Assembly: GCA_963790065.1 (NCBI GenBank)
Contig: CAWBNK010000002.1
Location: forward strand, 1 to 64,000
From: Palsa-504 sp963790065
GTDB lineage: Bacteria; Actinomycetota; Actinomycetes; Streptosporangiales; Streptosporangiaceae
Reading direction: 5' to 3'
Length of the DNA: 64,000 bases
How positions within the stretch are numbered: the first letter of the stretch is position 1; each line of letters starts with the position of its first letter. The position numbers and the translations under genes were made by a program. Of the stretch, positions 16,572 to 27,724 are shown piece after piece. The notes beneath the pieces are model-generated. The model was not told the DNA's origin, did not search any database, and saw nothing but the letters and a program-made list of their open reading frames with translations.

Positions 16572-18569
16572 TCATTCCGGGATCGCCACCTGCAGCAGGC
16601 GGACACGGCCGCCCTCTACCAGCAGGCCCCGGCCCGGCGGGTAATCGGCGCGGCGGCTCCGTGGGAAGTCGGTCTTGTAGATCATCGTCCCGTCGCCCTG
16701 CTCAGGCTGGAGGGCCAGGCCGGTGCGCCCGGACTTCACCGCGTTCAGCAGCGGCCAGCCCCCGCCGAGCGCGGAGGTTTCCGCCTCGGCGATCACCACG
16801 TGACCGAGCCTGGCGAGGGTCTTGATCATGGCGGCGAGCGGCGCGTCAGCGGGAGTGCTGAGGAACTCGCTGACCGCCTCGATCACCACCGCGTACCGCT
16901 GGACGCCCGCACCGCCGCTGGCTGCCGCCTGGTCGATCTTCGCCGCGGCCTCCGCTACCTCGGCGGGATCGGTCGCGACCTGCTGCCAGATGCCGAGGCT
17001 GGCGAGCGGCGAGCGCTTGCCGCCGAACAGCACCGGGATGACGCCGGGGGCGGCCCGGTCGAGCGCGATCATCGCCGTGGCGGCCGCTGTGGTCCGGCCG
17101 CTGACCGGAGGTCCGGAGATGAGGAACACGCCCTCCGGCTTGAAGCCGACCGGGCCCAGGCTGTCGTCCGCCACGCCGATCGCCGGGCGCCCGTCGGCCG
17201 TCGCGGGCAGCTCGCTGAGCCTGACGATCTCCGGGAGCTGCTCCACCCGTGGGGCGTCCGGCACTTGCTGGCGGCGCATCGCGGCGGCCAGCTGGCCGAT
17301 CGCCCGGGCCTGCGCGGTGGTCCCTGTCGCCCCGCCGAACACCGCCACCTGGAACTCGGCCCGGCCGAGCAGCCCTCGGCCCGGGGGCGAGTCCGGCGTC
17401 AGCGCCCCGGCCTCGGCGCCCGCCATGAAGTAGTCGTTGTCGTCGGCGAGCCGCAGCACCAGGCGTTGCTGTACCCGCGAGGAGAATCGTGACGGCAGCG
17501 ACGCCGGGCGGTCGGCGGTCAGGATGAGGTGAATACCGAGCGGCCTGCCGTCGGCCGCCAGGCTGGCGAGCGCATCGAACCAGCGTCCGCCGTCCGCCGA
17601 CTCGTACTGCTGACGGAACGCGGTGAATCCGTCGAGCAGGATGAGGATGCGAGGCTCAGCTGGCGCGCCGCCCAGGCTGCGGTACTCGGCAACGGTGCCT
17701 GCCCGCACCGCGGCGTAGCGGCGAGCCCGGTCATCAGCCGTGGCGAGCAGGGTGCGCATCAGCCGCCGCACCCGGTCGCCCTCGTCGGCGGCGATGACCG
17801 CCCCCACGTGCGGCAGGTCGGCGAGCATGTCCAGGCCGCGGGACGAGAAGTCCAGGCAGTAAACCTGGCAGGGCCCGCCCCGCGCGGTGAGCCCGGCGGC
17901 GATCGCCAGCGAGCGTAGCGCCGTGGACTTGCCCGCGCCGCCGGTGCCGAAGATCGCGAGGTTGCCTTCATGGTCGGGGTAGAACGCGGCGACCGACTGC
18001 CGCTGCTGGTCAGGCTCGTCGATGACGCCAAAGACCAGCTCGTCATCGCGGCGCCGGGTCGGCAGCTTGGCCAGGTCGTAGACGTGCGCGAGCTCGTCGA
18101 GCCACGGCCGTCTCGGCGGTGGCAGCTGGGCCAGTTCGGCAGCGCGCCTGATCGAGTCCGTGGTCCTGGCGATGTCGCTGCGTCCTTGCTCATGGCGCGC
18201 CGACCGAGCCGCTGGCTCGGGGGCCAGCCAGGTCCGGCCCTCGCCGATGACCAGTTCCTCGATCTTCACGTCGGGGTCGCGCCTGCCGGGATCGGTCCGG
18301 CCGCCCACATATCCGGCCTGGAAGGGCACCAGCCGTCCCGGGCCGGTCTTGGACACCGCGCGGCCGGGGAGCGCCGGGTCGAAGTGCGCGGCCTCGGGCG
18401 AGCCGAGCACGTCCGCGCTGTCGGCTTCATCGGCCATCCGTAGCGCGAGCCGCAGGTTCGTATTCGCCCGCAGGTTGTCCTTGATCACGCCGGCCGGGCG
18501 CTGGGTGGCGAGCACCAGGTGCAGTCCAAGCGAGCGCCCCCGCTGGGCGACGTTGACCACGCCGTCCAC
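16572..18569 (-). CDS. eccC: EccC/EssC-type ATPase, C-terminal part (after frameshift)
   Basis: This open frame carries the remainder of ATPase domain 1 (VNVAQRGRSLGLHLVLATQRPAG) and domains 2 and 3 of an FtsK/SpoIIIE type VII motor. Domain 2 has an intact Walker A, GTGGAGKST. In domain 3 the loop reads GPPVSGRTT, with Arg in place of the usual Lys, so that site is probably degenerate. The genuine in-frame sequence begins near 18636, where the N-terminal part is left by a one-base shift. The sequence just before 18569 in this frame contains the domain 1 Walker B (VIVVDEF), so a product starting at GTG 18569 would lack it. The substrate-binding domains suggest recognition of the WXG proteins encoded downstream. 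Confidence 0.8.
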   Translation of the reverse strand: MDGVVNVAQRGRSLGLHLVLATQRPAGVIKDNLRANTNLRLALRMADEADSADVLGSPEAAHFDPALPGRAVSKTGPGRLVPFQAGYVGGRTDPGRRDPDVKIEELVIGEGRTWLAPEPAARSARHEQGRSDIARTTDSIRRAAELAQLPPPRRPWLDELAHVYDLAKLPTRRRDDELVFGVIDEPDQQRQSVAAFYPDHEGNLAIFGTGGAGKSTALRSLAIAAGLTARGGPCQVYCLDFSSRGLDMLADLPHVGAVIAADEGDRVRRLMRTLLATADDRARRYAAVRAGTVAEYRSLGGAPAEPRILILLDGFTAFRQQYESADGGRWFDALASLAADGRPLGIHLILTADRPASLPSRFSSRVQQRLVLRLADDNDYFMAGAEAGALTPDSPPGRGLLGRAEFQVAVFGGATGTTAQARAIGQLAAAMRRQQVPDAPRVEQLPEIVRLSELPATADGRPAIGVADDSLGPVGFKPEGVFLISGPPVSGRTTAAATAMIALDRAAPGVIPVLFGGKRSPLASLGIWQQVATDPAEVAEAAAKIDQAAASGGAGVQRYAVVIEAVSEFLSTPADAPLAAMIKTLARLGHVVIAEAETSALGGGWPLLNAVKSGRTGLALQPEQGDGTMIYKTDFPRSRRADYPPGRGLLVEGGRVRLLQVAIPE

Positions 18570-20976
18570 GAACTCGGGTACCTCGTGTACTAGCGCCGCG
18601 AACTCGTCGACGACGATAACCAGCGAAGGCGGCGGCTTCCGGGTCGCCGGTCTTCTCCAGTTCCTGCAGATCCTTGACGTGCTTGGCCGCGAATAGCTGC
18701 TCGCGGTAGGTCAGCTCCGCGCCGAGCGACCCGAGCGCGCGCCTGACCAGGTGCGGGCTCAGGTCGGTGACCAGGCCGACCGTGTGCGGCAGGTGGACGC
18801 ACTCGCGGAACGCAGACCCGCCCTTGTAGTCCACGAGCAGGAACGTGACGCGCTGCGGGCTGTGCGCCGCCGCCATGGCCAGAATCCAGGTTTGCAGCAG
18901 CTCGCTCTTGCCCGAACCTGTGGTCCCGCCGACCAGGGCGTGCGGGCCGTGCAGCCGCAGATCCAGGGCATGCGGGCCGTCCGCCGCGGCACCGACGATC
19001 GCGCGCAGCGTGCCGGGGCGGCGGGAACCGCCGGGCGGGGCAGCGGGGCCGGACAGAATCGATGTGGACTCCTGCCAGCGCTCGATGATGGCGCCGGGGT
19101 CGTCGGCGATCCTCGGGTCGTTCAGCTCGAGCCAGGAGACGGAGTGCGGCAGGTCGCTGTCGTCGGCGATCACCGCGCCGGCGTCGATGAGCGGTGCCAT
19201 GGCCCGGGCGAAACTGACGGCGGTCGCCTCGTCGACGCCGTCGGCGGCGATGCCCGCGGTTGACGTGGACGTGAGGCTGTCGCCGACGCTCACGCTTCGG
19301 TCGCCTCGGACGTCGATATAGGCCGTGCAGGCGGCGGGCAGGTGCTCGGCGCGCTGCGCCAGCCAGACACAGTAGACGCCGGCCGCCTGGCCCATCCGGC
19401 TGAGCTCGACGAGCCTGGCCCGGTCGCCGGGGGCGCGGCTGTCGATGAGCACGACCACCGCGGCGCCGGTGGCGGCGCCGGCGAGGCGGGCCCGGACCAG
19501 GTCCTCGAGCTGGGCGAGCAGCAGCACCGACTCAGGCCCGGCGACCAGGTGCGAGCCGGTGATCGGTGAGTGCGCGGAGGACGTGTGCGGCAGCCACTTC
19601 AGCCAGTCCCAGTCACTGCCCGAGCGGCCGCCGCAGAATGCGGTCAGCACCACCTCGGCGGGCGAGTGGAGCGCGGCGAGCTGGCAGAGCACGGCGCGCA
19701 GGACGTCGATCGCCGCGATGGGCTCGCCCGCGATGCCGACCGCGCCGTGCTCGGTGAGCGGGAGCGTGAACGGCACGTCACGGATCGCCCGGTACCTCGC
19801 GACGAGGCTGTCGAGTTCGGCCTGCGCGGCGGGCACGGCGCGCCGGTTGCGCTGCGTTTCGAACCGCAGCCGCGAGTCCAGGGTGGCCGCGCCGACCCGG
19901 ATATCGAGGAACCGGGGCGCGCCAGGGCGCCGGGACCACAGCAGGGGAGATCGCCGCCCGGCGGCGTCGAGGCATTGCGCCGTAGGCGGGTGCTCGGCGT
20001 TGCGGGCGTGCCACTCGGCGGCATGCGCCTCGTCGGCGGCCTGGCCCAGTTCCCCGAGTTCGCGGCGCAGCGCAGTCATCGAGCCTTTGGTGCCGCGCGA
20101 CGCGTTCATCCGCCCCTCGATCACGTTCGCCACCATCATCAGGGGGCTGAGGGCGACGAAGATGAGCATCACGGCGGTCTTGGTGACCGCGAAAAGCACG
20201 CCGCCGAGCGCGATCGGCGCGAGCATCGGCAGCAGCTGGAAACGAGGCGGGCGCTCGGTCTCGGGCAGCTCCGGCGTCTCAAGCGCCTGGCCCGCATAGC
20301 TACCGGTGATCACGGGCGACCGGTTGAACGCCACGGTTGCGGCGTGGGCCGGCCCCGCCGCCGGTGGAGCGCCCACAAACTCGATGCTGAGCACCGTGTC
20401 GCCGATCCGCAGCCTGTCTCCCGGCAGCCACGAGCCGCGGGTGACTGGCTCATCGTTCAGCATGATCCCGTTTGCCGAACCCAGGTCGAGGATCTCGGCC
20501 GAACCAGGCGCGAGGAAGACCCGGACGTGGCGACGGGACACAAGCGTGTCCGACAGCACCAGATCGCAGCCGTTGCCCCGGCCGATCGTGATGTTTCCCC
20601 TGGGGAGCGGAACGCGCTGCCCGGCGTCCGGCCCCTGCAGGACGGCGACCTGAGCCACCAGCCGGGCGGCACGGTCGGCATACCGGTCCCCGGCCGGGGC
20701 GACGGTGACGTGGTCGCCCGATTTGATGCCGCTGTCGGCGGCCGGGAGCGCGGGATCCAGGGTGACACGCTGGCCATCGAGCACGGTCAGCGTGACGGCG
20801 CCGGCTGGAACGCTGCCGCCGCTGCCGCCGGGGAGCCACGACGCGCTACGTCCCCGCCCGTCGGGATCCCCGACGATGAGCGCCGTGGCGACATCCCCGA
20901 CGGTCGCGTCGGCTGCGGCCGTCAGTACCAGGTCGGTCGCGCCCTGGGGCCGGTCCAGCGTGATCTTGAGCTTCAC
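18427..20976 (-). CDS. eccC: EccC/EssC-type ATPase, N-terminal part (before frameshift)
   Basis: It starts at GTG 20976 with GGAGG nine bases upstream and a GTGA overlap with the preceding gene. A beta-grasp (YukD-like) segment of ~75 residues comes first, then an FHA domain (about 100-180: IGRGNGCDLVLSD, SRRHVRV, GSANGIMLN). Two membrane helices near residues 230-275 follow, then ATPase domain 1 with Walker A GGTTGSGKSELL. The EssC-like order beta-grasp, FHA, TM pair, ATPases differs from mycobacterial EccC. At the GGC triplet repeat 18628-18636 this frame departs from the family sequence just before Walker B; residues after that point are out of frame. It is a motor subunit in the membrane; the FHA domain may respond to the neighbouring kinase. 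Confidence 0.82.
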   Translation of the reverse strand: MKLKITLDRPQGATDLVLTAAADATVGDVATALIVGDPDGRGRSASWLPGGSGGSVPAGAVTLTVLDGQRVTLDPALPAADSGIKSGDHVTVAPAGDRYADRAARLVAQVAVLQGPDAGQRVPLPRGNITIGRGNGCDLVLSDTLVSRRHVRVFLAPGSAEILDLGSANGIMLNDEPVTRGSWLPGDRLRIGDTVLSIEFVGAPPAAGPAHAATVAFNRSPVITGSYAGQALETPELPETERPPRFQLLPMLAPIALGGVLFAVTKTAVMLIFVALSPLMMVANVIEGRMNASRGTKGSMTALRRELGELGQAADEAHAAEWHARNAEHPPTAQCLDAAGRRSPLLWSRRPGAPRFLDIRVGAATLDSRLRFETQRNRRAVPAAQAELDSLVARYRAIRDVPFTLPLTEHGAVGIAGEPIAAIDVLRAVLCQLAALHSPAEVVLTAFCGGRSGSDWDWLKWLPHTSSAHSPITGSHLVAGPESVLLLAQLEDLVRARLAGAATGAAVVVLIDSRAPGDRARLVELSRMGQAAGVYCVWLAQRAEHLPAACTAYIDVRGDRSVSVGDSLTSTSTAGIAADGVDEATAVSFARAMAPLIDAGAVIADDSDLPHSVSWLELNDPRIADDPGAIIERWQESTSILSGPAAPPGGSRRPGTLRAIVGAAADGPHALDLRLHGPHALVGGTTGSGKSELLQTWILAMAAAHSPQRVTFLLVDYKGGSAFRECVHLPHTVGLVTDLSPHLVRRALGSLGAELTYREQLFAAKHVKDLQELEKTGDPEAAAFAGYRRRRVRGASTRGTRVRGRRGQRRPAGALAWTAPGARHPAPGRRDQGQPAGEYEPAARATDGR

Positions 20977-23480
20977 CGGTACGCACCTCCGGCAATCGCC
21001 TCGCGACGCCGCCGACCGCGAGCAGTGCGAGCACCGCCGGAATGATGTGTACTGCCGGAACCGCGCGAACGGCCGGAACCGCGAGCCGCCGGGCGGCGGC
21101 CCGCGCGCAAAGTCCGGGCGACGGCCCGGTCGATCGCCGCGCGCGAGGCCCACAGGCTGGCCGGGTTGATCGTGACCCATGCGCGCCGCCATCGCGGCAT
21201 TGGCGCCTTGGCGTCGCGCCGCGACGTCTCGACGAGCTGCCATACCCGCGCCACCGCCGCGCCGTCGGGGTCTGCCGGGCCGAAGATGGCGGCGTCGGCC
21301 GCAGCGGCGACCGCAGCTGCCGCCGGCAGGGCGCGCGCCTCGGCGTATGCGGCGAACTCGCGGCGCGTCATGGCGCCTCCGCCAGCGAGCGAAGGGGCCG
21401 TGCCAGGCGTCGCCGGGGCAGCCCGCTGGATGCCCAGGTCGCGGCCCAGATCCATCAGCTCGCGCCACGCTCCCTCGACCCGCGCCGACGGCGGCCCGAG
21501 GGCGCGGCGGCGCCGACGGCGCAGGGCCTTGGCTCCGGCCAGCGCGGCGGCGAGCGCGGCGAGGAGGAGGACGGGGATTCCCGCATCCCTGGCCAGGACC
21601 AGCACGATCGCCGGGATGATGAAGCCCGGCCTGGCAGGTGCGGCCGCGGTCCTGGCCACGGCACTGCTCGAGTTGGCCTCGGCCACCGGCGCCGACTGGT
21701 TATGCCGGGGCGGGACGATCTTGACCGGCACCGGCGGCGTATTTTCCGTCTGCTGCCTGATGATCGGGCTCTTGGTGGGCGTGAACGCGCTGTAGGGCAG
21801 GGTTACCCAGCCGTACTGCGCCGTGTCGAGCTCCACATCGGCGTGCACGTCCTTGCCGTAGACGCTGCCGCCGGGCTGCACCAGGGCGTCGAGGCTGACC
21901 CGGGCGGGGACGCCGACCCAGTTCGCCAGCAGCGCCATCGCGGCGGCGTACTGCTCATCGTCCCCGGTGATCGGCGAGGTGCCGAGGAACGTGGTGAGCC
22001 GCCCCGCGCCGTGTCCGGGCAGGATCGAGGACTGGGCGCCAGCGCCGTCGCTGTACCGCCCCTGGTCAAGCAGGTAGGCGGCCAGCGCGAGAACCTTGCC
22101 CATCGGCGTGCTCGCCGCCGCGCCGTGCTGGTTCGCGAAGTCCTGGACCTCGGGCGGGACTTGGATGCACCCGGATTCGTCCTGGGCACACAGGTCCGGG
22201 GTGCCGCCTGGGTCGGCGGTGCCAAGCGCGCTCAGGGTGGGTGCGGGCGCGGGCACGTACCTGACCGTGTATCTCAGCCGGGCGGGCACTTGGTTGGGGA
22301 TGATGCCGGTCGCGGTCGCGACGTTGTAGCGCAACTCGGCCGCGGCCTGGGAACCGGCCGCCCCGAAGGAGAAGCCGGTGGTTCCGGCCACATCGGGCAG
22401 CCACGGCAGCCTGTAGTTGGCGGTGGTCGTGATCGTCGCCGTCTTGGCGCCGCCGGCGGGCGCCCCGGGCAGCAGCGTGCCGATCCGCTGGAAGCCGCCG
22501 AAGGCGCCGACGGCGCTCGCGTTGGCGACGTCCCAGGCGAGGCCGTCGTAGGTGTCCATCGCGGCGATGCGCACCAGGGTCTTGGCCGGCAGCGTGGTGG
22601 ACAGCAGCTGCTTGCCGAAGACGCTGATCGCCGGCGGCGCGACCGTGGTGTAGTCGCGGTAGCCCGCGAGGGGGCTCGGGTAGGCGTCGATGTTGAACGG
22701 CGGCACGGCGGCCAGCACGACCCGATGGTGCGCGCCGGCGCCCGGCAGGCGCGGGCCGATCACCGTGGCACCCGCGCCGGCCACCGCCAGCACGGCGGCC
22801 CCCGCACCGATCCGCTGCCAGGGCCGCTGCCTGCCGATGGTGGCCTGCCTGCTGATCCCGCGCTCCTGGCGCACGGCGGCCCAGGCCAGGGCGGTAGCGG
22901 CGAAGCCCGCGCCCTGGAGCGCCGCGTCCGCCGGCTGCGGCGCGCCGAACAGGATCGACAGCGCGACGACGACCGCGGGAGCCGCGGCGGGCAGCAGCAC
23001 GGTGGCCGTGCGGCGGGCCAGCGCGTGCCCGGCGACCCCGCTGAACAGGCCGAGCAGGTAAGGCAAGATGAGCAGGCCGGCGGTCCGGCCGACCGGCCGG
23101 GCGGTGGTGAGCAGCTGCTGCCAGCCGGACACGGCAGTGCTGGTGATCGTCTGCAGCGTCGGCAGGGACACCGTCCCGGTCTGGCTGATGACACCGCCGA
23201 ACGCCAGGAAGGCGAGGATGCTCGCCGCCACCACGGCGAGCAGCGGGAGCCTGGCCCGCTGGCCGGCATGGCTGAGCAGCAGACCCAGCAGTACGCCGGC
23301 GGCTCCGGCCGCCAGGTACCCGTGGCCTCCGTAGGCGGGCCGGAAGCCGACGATGCCGATCATCGTGAGCACGACCAGGGCGCCGGCGTCGATCAGCTCG
23401 GGGCGGCCCGGCGCGATGCCCCGTGCATCGGCGCGGCGTGTCTCGGTTCCGGGCGCTGCCCCCGCGGTGATCGTCGTCAT
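20973..23480 (-). CDS. transglutaminase-like membrane protein (TgpA/DUF3488 type)
   Basis: 835 residues. About six N-terminal helices, a long extracytoplasmic region (residues ~210-660) with a transglutaminase-like core, one C-terminal helix (~FIIPAIVLVLARDAGIPVLLL) and a cytoplasmic tail. This is the TgpA layout usually found with MoxR and DUF58 partners, as here. The core reads GDDEQYAAAMALLANWVGVPARV where family enzymes have a catalytic Cys two residues before the aromatic; Asp replaces it. The VHADVEL His region is kept. It may therefore be a non-catalytic scaffold. ATG 23480 overlaps the DUF58 stop and the gene stop overlaps the EccC start, so it is locked into the operon. Confidence 0.82.
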   Translation of the reverse strand: MTTITAGAAPGTETRRADARGIAPGRPELIDAGALVVLTMIGIVGFRPAYGGHGYLAAGAAGVLLGLLLSHAGQRARLPLLAVVAASILAFLAFGGVISQTGTVSLPTLQTITSTAVSGWQQLLTTARPVGRTAGLLILPYLLGLFSGVAGHALARRTATVLLPAAAPAVVVALSILFGAPQPADAALQGAGFAATALAWAAVRQERGISRQATIGRQRPWQRIGAGAAVLAVAGAGATVIGPRLPGAGAHHRVVLAAVPPFNIDAYPSPLAGYRDYTTVAPPAISVFGKQLLSTTLPAKTLVRIAAMDTYDGLAWDVANASAVGAFGGFQRIGTLLPGAPAGGAKTATITTTANYRLPWLPDVAGTTGFSFGAAGSQAAAELRYNVATATGIIPNQVPARLRYTVRYVPAPAPTLSALGTADPGGTPDLCAQDESGCIQVPPEVQDFANQHGAAASTPMGKVLALAAYLLDQGRYSDGAGAQSSILPGHGAGRLTTFLGTSPITGDDEQYAAAMALLANWVGVPARVSLDALVQPGGSVYGKDVHADVELDTAQYGWVTLPYSAFTPTKSPIIRQQTENTPPVPVKIVPPRHNQSAPVAEANSSSAVARTAAAPARPGFIIPAIVLVLARDAGIPVLLLAALAAALAGAKALRRRRRRALGPPSARVEGAWRELMDLGRDLGIQRAAPATPGTAPSLAGGGAMTRREFAAYAEARALPAAAAVAAAADAAIFGPADPDGAAVARVWQLVETSRRDAKAPMPRWRRAWVTINPASLWASRAAIDRAVARTLRAGRRPAARGSGRSRGSGSTHHSGGARTARGRRRREAIAGGAYR

Positions 23481-24757
23481 ACGCTCCCCGCGTTCAGCAG
23501 CATCGGCAGGTCGGTGAGGGCGCGCAGCGCGAGCACCGTCAGGTCGGCAGAGGAATTGATCCCGGGCGGGGCGTCCGGCTCGCAGCGCAGTGCGATGACC
23601 CGGACGTCCGGGCCGAAGTACACGGAGGCCGCCTTGAGGACACGGAACGGGATCACGCTGCCCGTGACCAGCATCAGCACGGTGGTGTCGCGGGCCAGCC
23701 GGTACGCGCGCCCGGCCAGCGTCGACAGGTCCTGTCCCCGCTCGGCGAGCTCGCCCCGGGCGAGTGCGTCCATGATCCGGTGCCTCGAGGCAGCGGTAAC
23801 TGCGTTGCTCGCGGCGACCAGGCACACGTCGTGGGAGTCCGCTACGGCTCGCACGCAGATCGAGCCGGCCGCGCTCATGGCGAGCTCGAACTCCTCGTCC
23901 GTGCGGTAGCTCGCCGCGGCCCCGTCCACCACGACGGTCAGCTGCGACCTGCGGGTGTCCTGGAACTGGCGGACGAGCAGCCGGCCAGCCTTGGCGGACG
24001 ACCGCCAGTGCACGTGCCGCCGGTCGTCGCCGGCGACGTAGTCGCGCAGCGCATGGAAGGCGAGGTCGCTGTTGGACAGGTCGCGCGAGGCCTGCCCTTC
24101 CAGGTCACGCTGGAGTCCCGGGCTGAGCGAGTCAAGCCCGATGATCTTCGGGTGGACGAACAGCTCGACCATCGTCTGCTCGACGGCGTCCCTGCGCAGC
24201 AGCCCGAGCGGGTCGGTCCGCACCGCGGTCGGCGGCCCGATGGGGATGACCGCGCGGCGGTCGGTCGGCACCACGAAGAGCTCGTCGTGGCTGGCCCCGG
24301 CGGCCAGCGAGGGAATCGGGAAGGTCGCGCGGTTCAGGCCGACCGGGACCTCGACGTTCAGCGCGCGCAGCCGCGCTCTGGAGTTGTTGGTGGCGACGAG
24401 GCGGCCGGCCGCCGGCGTGCCGACCCTGACCCGGGCCGGGTCAAGCTCGATGGCAACGTTGAGGCTCGGCCGCCCGGCGACAAAGCCCACGGCGATGAGC
24501 AGCGCGATCAGGCAGCAGCCCGCGACCAGGAACAGCTCTTGCCAGCCGAGCCGGACACCTAGCACCCAGGCCGCCACCATAACGACGACGGCGGCGCGGC
24601 CCGCCGGTGTCGTCACCTGCAACACGCTGCGCGTGATGGCACGCGCCGCCCGCACCGCGGGGGCGAGGCGGTCCGCCAGCGCGATCGCCGTGCCGCCCGC
24701 TCGGCCTGCCCGGCGGAGATTCCTGATGATCCTGAACGGACCCGTGCGCTGCGCCAT
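23477..24757 (-). CDS. DUF58 domain protein
   Basis: 426 residues. Two membrane helices near residues 50-95 are followed by a beta-rich region and the DUF58 signature LRDYVAGDDRRHVHWRSSAK at about 235-255, then a von Willebrand A-like C-terminal fold. DUF58 proteins are usually encoded with MoxR AAA ATPases and TgpA-like proteins and are thought to act as their client or adaptor at the membrane. Same arrangement here: two bases after the MoxR stop, four-base overlap with the TgpA-like gene. Role in the secretion-like operon is inferred from position. Confidence 0.88.
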   Translation of the reverse strand: MAQRTGPFRIIRNLRRAGRAGGTAIALADRLAPAVRAARAITRSVLQVTTPAGRAAVVVMVAAWVLGVRLGWQELFLVAGCCLIALLIAVGFVAGRPSLNVAIELDPARVRVGTPAAGRLVATNNSRARLRALNVEVPVGLNRATFPIPSLAAGASHDELFVVPTDRRAVIPIGPPTAVRTDPLGLLRRDAVEQTMVELFVHPKIIGLDSLSPGLQRDLEGQASRDLSNSDLAFHALRDYVAGDDRRHVHWRSSAKAGRLLVRQFQDTRRSQLTVVVDGAAASYRTDEEFELAMSAAGSICVRAVADSHDVCLVAASNAVTAASRHRIMDALARGELAERGQDLSTLAGRAYRLARDTTVLMLVTGSVIPFRVLKAASVYFGPDVRVIALRCEPDAPPGINSSADLTVLALRALTDLPMLLNAGSV

Positions 24758-24759
24758 CG

Positions 24760-25752
<993 letters not shown>

Positions 25753-25770
25753 GATTTCGATTCCTCCGCG

Positions 25771-27724
25771 TCATGTCTTGAAGGTGCCGGAGGCAGTATG
25801 CGTTCCGTCAGTGACCCTGATCGTGACCGTGCTGCCATCTGGATAGTGGAGGCACTGCGTATAGAAGGCGTTATTCGCCGTCACGGTGCCGCCGCTCCAC
25901 GACTTTGTGGCTGTCCACCAGTCGTCGCTGCCGTCGATGCAGTCGTACGTGAGGGTGGCGCCGGCGTTGAAATTCGCCACCTTGACATAGAAGTCGTAGC
26001 AGGTTGAGTTGCCCGCACAGGCTCCGCCAGCACTCGCGCTGCCTGTCTCATAGTTGCCCTGGGAGACGGTCACGGTCTGGTTCGCCGGCGGCGCGGCCGC
26101 CGTTTCCGCTGAGTCGGTCTCCGTGGCGCTCGACTGGCCTGCCGTGTCGGTGAGGTGGGCGGTGATCGTTTCCTTCTGGCTGTAGCCATAGGTGGCGGAG
26201 GACGAGCCGCTGTAGCCGCCGGTCGCGGGCACCGTGTAGTTGGTGCATGAGCCCGCGATGCAGACGTTCAGCGTCTCGGTCAGCCCGTCGCTCTGCGCGC
26301 TCCAGGTGTAGGAGATCGTCTGCCCGTTGGCGGTCGCGTTGACCGCCGGATTCGCTATCGGCTGGTACGGGACGACCTGGCCGGACGGGCCGGCCCACGA
26401 GCTGCACAGGTTGGCGTCGTTGCACTCGGCGACGTAGACGGTCACGGCGCTGCCGTTGACGATGGCGCTGTTACTCGCGTTGGTGAGGGTCTCGGTGTAG
26501 CTGCTGCCCGCCGCGAACGTGCCGGTGATCGTGCCGCTCTCGGTGGCCCCGTTGATCCCGTACTCGATGGAGCTGACCTGCTTGGAGTTCGCGGCCGCCG
26601 CGGTGAAGGTGAACTGGATCGTGTCGCTCTGCCCGGTCGCCTTCGCGGTGACGCCGGTCGGCGCGTCGGGCGGGGCGGCGGCCTGGATGGCCGGGCTGGA
26701 CGTCGGGGACTGCGCGGATGCCCCGGCCTGGTTCGTGGCCGTGATCGCGTACTCGTACCAGGAGCTGTCGTTGTTGACGGTGAACGACGCGCTGTCGCTT
26801 GTCGCACCGGTAACGACCTGGGTGGAGACCGCGGTCCCGCCGAACGGCCCGCCGCTGGAGCCCGCCTGGTACTCGTACACGGTGTACTGGGTGATCGGCC
26901 GCCCGTTGGCCCCGGTCCCGTCGACCGGCGACCAGGAGACGGTGATGGCGCGAGTGGCCGTCGGGTCCGGCACGGCGGCGCCGGTGGCAGTCGGCGCGGC
27001 CATCGTCTGCGGCTTGCCGAAGGGGATCGCGGTGACGCCGAGTGACCAGGGTGCGCTGCCGGGGGCGTCGTTGCGCGCCAGGACCGCGAACGTGTACTGG
27101 GTGCCGTTGGTGAGCCCGGTGAAGGTATGCGACGTCGTGACTCCGACGTTGATGGTCTGCCCTCCGGGCGGCGGTGGGCTGACCTCGACTTGGTAGCCGG
27201 TGACGGGGCTGCCCGAATCCACCGCGGGTTGCCAGGTCAGCGCGACCGTGGTGTCACCCGGGGTAGCGGCGAGCCCGGTTACCTGGTCGGGGACCGCGTT
27301 CGGCGTCGCCGTGGCGGGCCTGCTGCCAGGGCCCGGGCCGACGCTGTTGGTTGCGGTCACGTAGATCGAGTAGCCGGTGCCGTTAGCGAGCCCGGTGATC
27401 GTGCACGGCGCGGCGGCGCACTGGTGCGGGACGCCGTTCGTGTAAACGGTGTAGTACTCGACGGGAGCGCCGTTGGGCACCGCCGGGCTGAACGAGACGA
27501 CGGCCGTGCGGCTCGACGTGGTCGCGGACGGCGTACCGGGCGCGCCCGGGCGGCCGATGACCGTGACGGTGATCGAGACCTGCACCGCCCGGTCCGCCCG
27601 GCCGGGAACATCGGTGACGGTCGCGACGAGGCTGATCGTGCCGGTGCTGTCCGCCCCCGGCGTGACCGTGACCGTCGAGCCGCCGCTCGTCACCGTCGCT
27701 CCGGACACGGGGGTGACGCTGCAG
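25771..27724 (-). CDS. giant Ig/FN3 surface protein, C-terminal part (after frameshift)
   Basis: About 650 in-frame residues continuing the giant protein. They hold a short Ig-like end (VTPVSGATVTSGG), then successive fibronectin type III modules (PNGAPVEYYTVYTNGVPH, GLTNGTQYTFAVLARN, further copies), then a Cys-containing C-terminal domain (NSTCYDFYVKVANFN). No sortase motif or terminal helix is visible, so anchoring, if any, is through the N-terminus. The frame remains open up to 27972 but homology stops at 27719-27724, where it joins the preceding frame by removal of one base. Unless the break is an assembly error, this part would not be translated from the normal start. Confidence 0.7.
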
